14,640 nt of DNA from an uncultured Bacilli bacterium. Its GTDB lineage: Bacteria; Bacillota_I; Bacilli_A; RF39; UBA660. How positions within the stretch are numbered: position 1 is the stretch's first letter; each line of letters starts with the position of its first letter. A program made the position numbers and the translations under genes. The DNA is taken from the NCBI GenBank assembly GCA_947625005.1, contig CANQNA010000023.1, positions 1-14,640 of the forward strand, read 5' to 3'. Positions 1 to 6,165 of the stretch are shown here, in pieces. Below the pieces are notes generated by a model. It worked only from the letters and a program-made list of their open reading frames with translations, searched no databases and was not told the origin of the DNA.

Positions 1-117
1 CAAATTTTGTTATATAGAATAAAATACTGTTCGACAAAATTTTGTTTTACTAGAGATTAGAACAAGATTCGCCTGAGAAAAAATATATCTTAACTTTTTA
101 TTTATTGTATTACTTTA

Positions 118-146
118 TTGAATGATTAAAAAACTTATTATATAAT
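118..146 (+). promoter_or_regulatory. Sigma-A type promoter of dnaE
   Basis: A -35 like TTGAAT (118-123) lies 17 bp before a perfect TATAAT (141-146). The predicted transcription start, near 153, falls just at the ribosome binding site, so the leader is only about 15 nt. This is inferred from consensus matching alone. Confidence 0.6.
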
Positions 147-167
147 TTATTTAAGAGGGTGAGACTT

Positions 168-3089
168 ATGAATTTTATTCCTTTAGGAATTAAAACTGAT
201 TATTCTTTATTAACAAGTTTAATTCAAATAAAAAAGTTATTCCCTTTTCTAAAAGAAAAAAATATACAAGCTTGCGGACTAATTGATAATAATTTATATG
301 GTGTAATGAATTTTTATCTGACAGCAAAAAAATATGATATAAAACCAATTATTGGTTTAGAATTAAATTATAATAATTTAAAATTTTATTTATTCGTCAA
401 AAATTATCAAGGATTACAAAATTTATTTAAAATTAATACATATTTATTAGATAATGCTTTAAATAAAGATATTTTAATAAAATATAATTCTTTCTTAATA
501 TTAGTAGTTCCTTATGAAAGTCGAGAATTATTAGAGGAATTAAAAAATATTTATAAAGATACATTTGTAAGTTTTTCTAATCAACAAGAATATTTAAATA
601 TTAAATTATTAAAAGAAAAGAGTGTTTATTTAAATGAAACTTTATGTTTAGAAAAAACTGAAACAACTTACTTAAATTATTTAGATATGATAAATACTGG
701 AAAGACAGAAACTACTTATCTAAAAAAAGATTTAAGTGATCGCTATTTAAAATTAGATATAGATGATGATTTTAAAAAAACAACTTTAATTTTTACAGAA
801 TTATGTAATTTAGAAATAAAAAATGATAAGACTTATATTCCTAAATATAAAGGTAATCTAGATAATTATAAATATTTATATGCTCTTGCTTTAAAAGGAT
901 TAACTAAAAGACTAAAGGGAAATATCGAAGACAAATATAAACAAAGGTTTTTATATGAATTATCGGTTATTAAAAATATGGGATATGTTGACTATTTTTT
1001 AATAGTTTATGATTATGTAAAATTTGCTATTCAAAATAAAATATATGTAGGTCCTGGAAGAGGTAGTGCAGCAGGAAGTTTAATTAGTTATTCTTTAGGT
1101 ATTACTCAAATCGATCCCTTGAAATATGATTTATTATTTGAAAGATTTTTAAATCCTGAACGTATTACGATGCCTGATATTGATATTGATTTTGATGCCT
1201 CTAAAAGACACTTAGTTATTGATTATGTTAAAAAGGTTTATGGAGAGAAAAGAGTTGCTGGTATCATGACTTTTGGAACCCTAGCCTCTAAACAAGTTTT
1301 AAGAGATATTGGTAAATGTTTAGAAGTAGAAGAGAAATCACTAGAACATTTATTAAAATTTATTGATGCGAAGAAATCTTTAAAAGAAAACATGACAAAA
1401 GAAGTAAAAGATATTTTAAATAGTAAGGAAAAATTAAAAAAAGTTTATGAAATTAGTCAACATTTTGAGGGCTTAAAAAGACAAATGAGTACCCATGCAG
1501 CCGGTATAGTTATTTCTAGTGTTGATTTAGACGATTTAATTCCCCTTACTAAAAGTAATAATTCTTATCTTACTGGATATCAAATGGAATTTTTAGAAAG
1601 TTTAGGATTATTAAAAATGGACTTCTTATCTATAAAAGATTTAACTATTCTAGCAAATACTATTAATAGTATTGAAAAAGATACTCATAAACCATTCTTG
1701 ATTAATAATATTTCTTTAAATGATCCTAAAGTTTATAAAGAATTTGCTCTTGCTAATACTACAGGAATATTTCAATTTGAATCATCAGGAATGAAAAATT
1801 TTTTAAGGAAATTAAAACCAACTTGTTTTGATGATCTTATATCCGCACTTGCTCTTTTTCGTCCAGGACCTATGAATAATATTGATACATATATTAGAAG
1901 AAAAAGAAATTTTGAAAAAATAGATTATTATCATGAAGATTTAAAACCAATTTTAGAAAGTACTTACGGTATAATTATTTACCAAGAACAAATCATGCAA
2001 ATATTAAATGTTATGGGAAGTTATAGTTATGCTGAAAGTGATTTAATTAGACGAGCAATTAGTAAGAAAAAATTAGAAATAATTGAAAATGAAGAGAAAA
2101 AATTCTTAAAAAGAAGTAAAGCAAATGGTTATGAGGAAAATCTAGCTAAAACTATTTATGATTTAATTGTTAAATTTGCTGATTATGGTTTTAATAAATC
2201 TCATTCCGTCGCTTATTCTCTTGTAGGTTATCAAATGATGTATTTGAAAGTTTATTATAAAGAATATTTTATTATTAACTTGTTAAATTCTAATATTGGT
2301 AGTGAAACAAAAACTAATGAATATTTAACTTTAGCAAAACAAGAAAATATTAAAATATACAAGCCGATGATTAATATTAGTGATAAAAGTTATCAAATTT
2401 ATAATGGAGGAATCATGCTTCCTTTAAATGTCATAAAAAATATTGGAACAACTTCTAGTGATGCAATAATTAATGAAAGATTAGAACAAGGAGACTTTAA
2501 AGATTATTTTGATTTTGTCTCTCGTACTTATGGATTTAATGTTAATAAAAAAATCTTAGAATCTTTAATATATGCAGGAGTTCTTGATAGTTTTAATTTA
2601 AATAGAAAAACTATGTTAGAAAATATGGATAATGCTTTACTTTATGCAGAATTAATAAAAGATTTAGATTCTTCTTTAGTAGAAGTTCCTGTAATTAATT
2701 ATGTGGATGAAATGAATGAAGTAGATCTTTTAGAAGAAGAAGCAAAACTATATGGTTTTTATCTTTCCAATCATCCAGCAAGTCAATATACTGATGTTGT
2801 AAAATTAAAAGATATTAGTAAGTATTTTGATAAGATTGTTAAAACTGTTGTATTGGTAGAAAAAATTAAGACAATTGAGACTAAAAATAATAAAAAAATG
2901 GCTTTTGTGGAAGCCAGCGATGAAACAGGAAGAGCAGATTTAACTTTTTTCCCTAATTGTTTTAATTTAACACGCAATTTAAAAAAAGGAAGTTTAATTA
3001 GTATTATGGGAAAAGTTGAAAAAAGAATGGATAAATATCAAATAGTTGTTAATAACATGAATCTTGTTAAAAAGGAAAATATAAATTAA
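168..3089 (+). CDS. dnaE: DNA polymerase III alpha subunit, DnaE type
   Basis: Catalytic subunit of a family C replicative DNA polymerase; in Bacilli it works in the cytoplasm beside PolC, extending lagging-strand primers. I start at the ATG at 168, 5 nt after AGGGTGAG, rather than at the in-frame GTG at 159 which lies inside that ribosome binding site; this gives 973 aa, shorter than the roughly 1,100 aa usual for Bacillus DnaE. Visible parts in order: an N-terminal PHP fold (about 1-200); the polymerase palm with GPGRGSAAG from residue 295; the catalytic pair in PDIDID (D337, D339) and the third acid in KMDFL (D485); the STHAAG and FRPGPM motifs; the FNKSHSVAY finger motif; and a C-terminal OB fold (about 893-965). 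The PHP metal-ligand motifs are gone: the usual H-x-x-H start reads PLGIKTDYS and the TDH motif reads IDNN, so no PHP exonuclease activity is expected. Identification is very secure. Confidence 0.97.
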   Translation: MNFIPLGIKTDYSLLTSLIQIKKLFPFLKEKNIQACGLIDNNLYGVMNFYLTAKKYDIKPIIGLELNYNNLKFYLFVKNYQGLQNLFKINTYLLDNALNKDILIKYNSFLILVVPYESRELLEELKNIYKDTFVSFSNQQEYLNIKLLKEKSVYLNETLCLEKTETTYLNYLDMINTGKTETTYLKKDLSDRYLKLDIDDDFKKTTLIFTELCNLEIKNDKTYIPKYKGNLDNYKYLYALALKGLTKRLKGNIEDKYKQRFLYELSVIKNMGYVDYFLIVYDYVKFAIQNKIYVGPGRGSAAGSLISYSLGITQIDPLKYDLLFERFLNPERITMPDIDIDFDASKRHLVIDYVKKVYGEKRVAGIMTFGTLASKQVLRDIGKCLEVEEKSLEHLLKFIDAKKSLKENMTKEVKDILNSKEKLKKVYEISQHFEGLKRQMSTHAAGIVISSVDLDDLIPLTKSNNSYLTGYQMEFLESLGLLKMDFLSIKDLTILANTINSIEKDTHKPFLINNISLNDPKVYKEFALANTTGIFQFESSGMKNFLRKLKPTCFDDLISALALFRPGPMNNIDTYIRRKRNFEKIDYYHEDLKPILESTYGIIIYQEQIMQILNVMGSYSYAESDLIRRAISKKKLEIIENEEKKFLKRSKANGYEENLAKTIYDLIVKFADYGFNKSHSVAYSLVGYQMMYLKVYYKEYFIINLLNSNIGSETKTNEYLTLAKQENIKIYKPMINISDKSYQIYNGGIMLPLNVIKNIGTTSSDAIINERLEQGDFKDYFDFVSRTYGFNVNKKILESLIYAGVLDSFNLNRKTMLENMDNALLYAELIKDLDSSLVEVPVINYVDEMNEVDLLEEEAKLYGFYLSNHPASQYTDVVKLKDISKYFDKIVKTVVLVEKIKTIETKNNKKMAFVEASDETGRADLTFFPNCFNLTRNLKKGSLISIMGKVEKRMDKYQIVVNNMNLVKKENIN

Positions 3090-3093
3090 ATAA

Positions 3094-3186
3094 GTGGAAT
3101 GTTTTGTAAAAACGTTATGTATAATTATATTAGTTTTAGTAGGATGTAGTAAACAAAAAGAAAGTAAAGATGAAATAAAAAAATAG
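3094..3186 (+). CDS. Tiny lipoprotein-like peptide, possibly a frameshifted relic
   Basis: A 30-aa frame from GTG reads MECFVKTLCIIILVLVGCSK followed by a Lys/Glu-rich tail. It has a hydrophobic core and a good lipobox, LVGC, with the lipidated Cys at residue 18, leaving a mature peptide of only 13 aa. No convincing ribosome binding site precedes the GTG. An ATG at 3099 would give a more typical lipoprotein start (MFCK) if one A were removed from the A5 run at 3108-3112, so the gene may be broken or carry a sequence error. Its TAG stop sits inside the following terminator stem, as with several real genes here, which argues that the 3' end was once a genuine gene end. It lies 4 nt after dnaE. 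Function unknown. Confidence 0.35.
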   Translation: MECFVKTLCIIILVLVGCSKQKESKDEIKK

Positions 3187-3205
3187 AACTCTGTTGGTTC
3201 TATTT
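3181..3205. terminator. Bidirectional rho-independent terminator
   Basis: A perfect 9-bp inverted repeat, AAATAGAAC / GTTCTATTT, around the 7-nt loop TCTGTTG. The A/T ends supply a short U tract on both strands. It serves dnaE and the tiny lipoprotein frame from the left and the minus-strand 97-aa gene from the right, whose stop codon (3200-3202) is inside the stem. Confidence 0.75.
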
Positions 3206-3493
3206 TAAATTAATATCTTTTATAGAATCCATATTTATAAGTTCATTATCCAAAGTTATTAAAGCATCTTTTGTTTGTCCTACTATTATTTTATCTTCTA
3301 ACCCTTTGTCAGTTTCAATTATTACTCTAATTTTATAAATATATTGATTTGTTTTAAAAATATTATTTATTTTTTTATTAATATCATTTTTAGAATAATG
3401 TCTTTCAGCATGTTCTTTAATTTCTACATATTCTTGAGAATTATTTATCTTTTTTTCTATTTTATTTGCATATACATTTGGTAAATTTTTCAT
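3200..3493 (-). CDS. Hypothetical cytoplasmic 97-aa protein
   Basis: I do not recognise this family. The protein is 97 aa, rich in Lys, Asn and Ile, with no Cys, no membrane segment and no signal peptide. The N-terminal half looks helical (NKIEKKINN, then NDINKKINNIF). The C-terminal half looks like alternating beta strands (IYKIRVIIETDKG, DKIIVGQTKDALITLDNELI), which could form a small alpha+beta domain. The ATG at 3493 is preceded by a good ribosome binding site (AGGGTGA read on the minus strand). It is divergent from the SEDS gene and convergent with the dnaE block, sharing a terminator there. Strong translation signals and clean borders make it a likely real gene. Confidence 0.75.
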   Translation of the reverse strand: MKNLPNVYANKIEKKINNSQEYVEIKEHAERHYSKNDINKKINNIFKTNQYIYKIRVIIETDKGLEDKIIVGQTKDALITLDNELINMDSIKDINLK

Positions 3494-3508
3494 AACTTCA
3501 CCCTAATA

Positions 3509-3514
3509 TATAAT
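3509..3514 (+). promoter_or_regulatory. Candidate -10 box for the SEDS gene
   Basis: A perfect TATAAT lies 35 nt before the ATG of the SEDS gene, in the 56-nt divergent gap. No good -35 is visible 16-18 bp upstream. The gap must also hold the promoter of the minus-strand 97-aa gene, for which AT-rich -10-like words exist on the other strand. Confidence 0.35.
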
Positions 3515-3549
3515 ATGTATAAATTTAAATTATTGAACAAAATATTAAT

Positions 3550-4635
3550 ATGAAACGATTAAAATTAAAAAAATATCTAAAATATTTCATTCCCCTTATT
3601 ATATTAATGATTATAAGTTTTTTAAACATGTATAATTCTAGATTTATTTTATCAAGTTATAATACTTATTTACTTAAACAAGTTATTTATTATATCTTAG
3701 GATTCATTCTATTATTCATAGTTTTAAAAACTCATTATAAATTAATATATAAAAATATTTTCTGGTTATATTTATTATTTAATATTCTTTTATTAATAGT
3801 ATTATTTTTGGGAAAAAGTGTTAATGGAGCTCGTGCTTGGTTTAATTTAGGCTTTATTTCTTTTCAACCTAGTGAATTTATGAAAATAGTTTTACTAATT
3901 TATTTAAGTAAAATATTTTCAGAATATAAAGGTAAGGATTTTTTACTAATTGTTAAAACTTTTTTTATTATTTCAATTCCTTCTGCGTTAACATTTTTAG
4001 AACCTGATACAGGTACCGTATTATTTTATATAATTATGTGGGTATTTATGATTTTTTATTATAAATTAAATAAATGGTGGTATATTCTAGGTATTTCTAG
4101 TTTAGTTATTTTAGTAGGAATTTTTTTCAGTTTATATTTTTTTCAACAAGATTTATTTATAAAATTATTTGGTACTAGTTTTTTCTATCGAATGGATCGT
4201 TTAGTTGATTTTAGTAAGTCTAGTGGATATCAATTGGAAAATGGTCTAATTGGAGTTGGAAGTGGAGGACTATTAGGTTTAGGAATTAATAAGTATCATA
4301 TATATTTTCCTGAAGCACCAACTGATTTTATTTATGCTCTAATTTTAACTAATATGGGATTTATTGGAGGAATTTTAGTTTTAGGTGTATTTTTATACTT
4401 TGATTTTATTTTTATTAATGATTTAAAGTATGTTAAAAAAGATCAAAAATATTTTATTATTGGATTTTTAGGAATATTTTTATATCAACAATTAGAACAT
4501 ATTATGATGAATTTAGGATTACTTCCTATTACAGGAATTACTTTACCTTTTTTGTCTTATGGAGGCAGTAGTTTAATAAGTTATTTTATTTGTTTAGGAT
4601 TTATTTTAAATTTTAAATTAAAAAGTTCACCATAA
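3550..4635 (+). CDS. SEDS family peptidoglycan glycosyltransferase (FtsW/RodA/SpoVE)
   Basis: SEDS proteins polymerise lipid II into glycan strands in the membrane together with a class B penicillin-binding protein, for elongation (RodA), division (FtsW) or spore cortex (SpoVE). This 361-aa protein has about nine or ten membrane segments and the family landmarks: SFQPSEFMKI after the first segments, LEPDTGT, the loop with GLLGLGINK and FPEAPTDFIYA containing the essential Asp (D259 here), and the closing TLPFLSYGGSS near residue 338. I cannot safely choose between RodA and FtsW, so no symbol is given. There is no ribosome binding site in front of the ATG at 3550, unlike nearly all neighbours; no better start is visible, so the start is less certain than the identity. 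It stands alone, flanked by minus-strand genes. Confidence 0.93.
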   Translation: MKRLKLKKYLKYFIPLIILMIISFLNMYNSRFILSSYNTYLLKQVIYYILGFILLFIVLKTHYKLIYKNIFWLYLLFNILLLIVLFLGKSVNGARAWFNLGFISFQPSEFMKIVLLIYLSKIFSEYKGKDFLLIVKTFFIISIPSALTFLEPDTGTVLFYIIMWVFMIFYYKLNKWWYILGISSLVILVGIFFSLYFFQQDLFIKLFGTSFFYRMDRLVDFSKSSGYQLENGLIGVGSGGLLGLGINKYHIYFPEAPTDFIYALILTNMGFIGGILVLGVFLYFDFIFINDLKYVKKDQKYFIIGFLGIFLYQQLEHIMMNLGLLPITGITLPFLSYGGSSLISYFICLGFILNFKLKSSP

Positions 4636-4646
4636 AGTGAACTTTT
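4621..4646. terminator. Bidirectional rho-independent terminator
   Basis: A perfect 10-bp inverted repeat, AAAAGTTCAC / GTGAACTTTT, with the 6-nt loop CATAAA. The SEDS gene's TAA (4633-4635) is in the loop, and the stop of the minus-strand 64-aa gene starts at the other edge. It acts for both convergent genes. Confidence 0.85.
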
Positions 4647-4839
4647 AAAATGGACGATAACCATAGCCATATCCGTAACTATATCCAGGATAAGGATATG
4701 GTTGATATTGTGGAGGATTAACATAAACTGGTCTAGGACGTGTAACACCTACAAGAGCACCACCTGTTAAACCACCTAATAAAAAAGGGAATAAAAATTG
4801 TCTATCTCCATTATTATAGTAATAATTATTATTATACAT
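4645..4839 (-). CDS. Small Tyr/Gly/Pro-rich protein, unknown function
   Basis: A 64-aa protein in three parts: an Asn/Tyr-rich head (MYNNNYYYNN), a short hydrophobic Gly-rich stretch (FLFPFLLGGLTGGALVG, about 16-31), and a Tyr/Pro/Gly tail ending YSYGYGYGYRPF. Thirteen of 64 residues are Tyr. The ribosome binding site (GAGAGGAG on the minus strand) is strong, so it is a real gene. Low-complexity Tyr/Gly proteins of this style are common among spore-surface and envelope-associated small proteins of Bacilli, where Tyr can be cross-linked. That is a resemblance in composition only, and I do not assign a function. It is divergent from the competence operon. Confidence 0.75.
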   Translation of the reverse strand: MYNNNYYYNNGDRQFLFPFLLGGLTGGALVGVTRPRPVYVNPPQYQPYPYPGYSYGYGYGYRPF

Positions 4840-4873
4840 TTTTTTCTCCTCTCAAAATATTTTATGAAAAAAA

Positions 4874-4904
4874 TTGAAAAAGAAAAAAGGAAAAAGCCTA
4901 TATA
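4874..4904 (+). promoter_or_regulatory. Weak candidate promoter of the comEA-comEC operon
   Basis: TTGAAA (4874-4879) and TATATA (4899-4904) are spaced by 19 bp, longer than ideal; TATAGT at 4901-4906 is an alternative. Nothing better is seen in the 97-nt gap, so the operon may need an activator or be weakly expressed. Confidence 0.3.
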
Positions 4905-4910
4905 GTGAGT

Positions 4911-4922
4911 ACTTATATAAGT
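4911..4922. repeat. 12-bp perfect palindrome abutting the comEA ribosome binding site
   Basis: ACTTATATAAGT is its own reverse complement and ends directly against the GGGAGG of the first comEA-type gene (4923-4928). It could be a regulator site or a small hairpin next to the ribosome binding site. No function can be assigned from sequence alone. Confidence 0.4.
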
Positions 4923-4936
4923 GGGAGGAAAGAAAT

Positions 4937-5578
4937 ATGAAAAATTTTTTATTTAATAAAAAGGGTTATATAATTGGTGGAGTGATACTACTTTTATTAG
5001 GTGCTCTTGCTCTATATTATTTTTCTTCTAATGAAGAAATATCTCAAACTTCACTGGCAGTTGTTACAACAACAACTAAAAAAGCTGAAACTAAATTTTA
5101 TATTGATGTAAAAGGTGCGGTAAAAAAACCGGGAGTTTATGAAGCTAAAGAAGGCGATCGCGTAATTGATGCTATTACTTTAGCTGGAGGATTAACAAAA
5201 TCAGCAAATACTGGAAATATTAATTTAGCAGAGAGATTAAAAAGTGAAATGGTTGTCTATATTTATACTGATAGTGAAGTAAAAAAAGGCAACAATAAAA
5301 TTACTTGTGACACAACATGTAATTGTGAATCTATAGAAATTAATAATTGTATAGAAAATGAAAGTAGTTCTGATGCATCTAAAACAACGTTAGTGAATAT
5401 TAATACTGCTAGTAAAAATGAATTAATGACCTTAAGTGGTATTGGAGAAAGTAAAGCGGAAGCTATTATCAGTTATCGAGAAGATAATGGTTCTTTTAAA
5501 ACAATTGCTGAATTAAAAAATGTATCTGGAATAGGTGATGCTATGTTTGAACGAATAAAGGAGCATATTACCATATGA
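4937..5578 (+). CDS. comEA: ComEA-type DNA-binding competence protein (first copy)
   Basis: ComEA binds incoming double-stranded DNA on the outer face of the membrane and hands it to the ComEC channel. I start at the ATG at 4937, 8 nt after GGGAGG, not at the in-frame TTG at 4874; this gives 213 aa. Domains: one membrane anchor (about 11-31); a Thr-rich spacer; an SLBB domain from residue 54 (FYIDVKGAVKKPG); a cysteine cluster C124-x3-C128-x-C130-x7-C138; and a C-terminal double helix-hairpin-helix DNA-binding domain (about 152-213) with NINTAS, LSGIG and VSGIG. This is the full ComEA architecture. Its stop overlaps the start of a second ComEA-type gene by 4 nt (ATGA), implying translational coupling. 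The cysteine cluster between SLBB and HhH is unusual; a disulfide or metal knot is possible. Confidence 0.93.
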   Translation: MKNFLFNKKGYIIGGVILLLLGALALYYFSSNEEISQTSLAVVTTTTKKAETKFYIDVKGAVKKPGVYEAKEGDRVIDAITLAGGLTKSANTGNINLAERLKSEMVVYIYTDSEVKKGNNKITCDTTCNCESIEINNCIENESSSDASKTTLVNINTASKNELMTLSGIGESKAEAIISYREDNGSFKTIAELKNVSGIGDAMFERIKEHITI

Positions 5579-6165
5579 TTAGTTTATTGCTCGGACTTTT
5601 TCATGTTTTCGCTTTAAATAAATCTGTTACAGATAGTTATTGTGATATTAAAGGAAATGTTAATAATCCTGGTGTTTATTTAGTAGAAAAAGGAGATGTT
5701 ATAAATGACATAATAAAAAAAGCGGGTGGTTTAAAGAAAAATTCTTATGTTAAAAATATTAATTTGAGCAAGAAAGTAGAAGATGAAATGGTTATTAATA
5801 TTTTAAGTATTTCTGACTATAAAAATTTAACTTATACTTGCCCAAAATGTGAATGTCCGGAAATACATTGTAATAAAATCGCTGAAACTACAACTACTTT
5901 AAAAATTCCGACAACAACTATAACTAAAGAAATAACCACTTTACCTACAACAACTTTAAAGACAACTACGGAAAGTTTAATTATTAATATTAATACAGCT
6001 TCTTTAGAAGAATTAACAAAACTTTCCGGAATAGGACAAGTAGTCGCTCAAAATATTATTGATTACCGAAATAATACTCCATTTGAAACAATTGAAGATA
6101 TTTTAAATGTTAAAGGTATTGGAGAAAAATTATTTGCTAAAATTAAAAACTATATTACAGTCTAA
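5575..6165 (+). CDS. Second ComEA-type protein with SLBB and helix-hairpin-helix domains
   Basis: A 196-aa paralogue of the preceding gene. It begins with a short hydrophobic segment (about 2-14) followed by SLBB (C23-DIKGNVNNPG), a cysteine cluster C89-x2-C92-x-C94-x4-C99, a Thr-rich spacer (about 105-132, many TTT triplets) and the HhH domain (about 135-196; NINTAS, LSGIG, VKGIG). The domain order matches the first copy, but the sequence has diverged widely and the Thr-rich spacer sits after the cysteines instead of before the SLBB, so the duplication is old. The anchor is short and may be an uncleaved signal. AAAGGAG (5557-5563) lies 11 nt before the ATG, a little far, so translation probably relies on coupling. 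DNA-uptake role is inferred from the domains and operon. Confidence 0.88.
   Translation: MISLLLGLFHVFALNKSVTDSYCDIKGNVNNPGVYLVEKGDVINDIIKKAGGLKKNSYVKNINLSKKVEDEMVINILSISDYKNLTYTCPKCECPEIHCNKIAETTTTLKIPTTTITKEITTLPTTTLKTTTESLIININTASLEELTKLSGIGQVVAQNIIDYRNNTPFETIEDILNVKGIGEKLFAKIKNYITV

Noticed and set aside
2783..2977. Open frame on the minus strand inside dnaE
   Set aside because: It lies wholly within the OB-fold coding part of dnaE, and its protein is only hydrophobic low complexity from the antisense of an AT-rich gene.
5871..5975. Repeat array of ACA/ACT triplets in the second comEA-type gene
   Set aside because: This is the coding of a Thr-rich spacer with irregular units, not a CRISPR or tandem repeat element.
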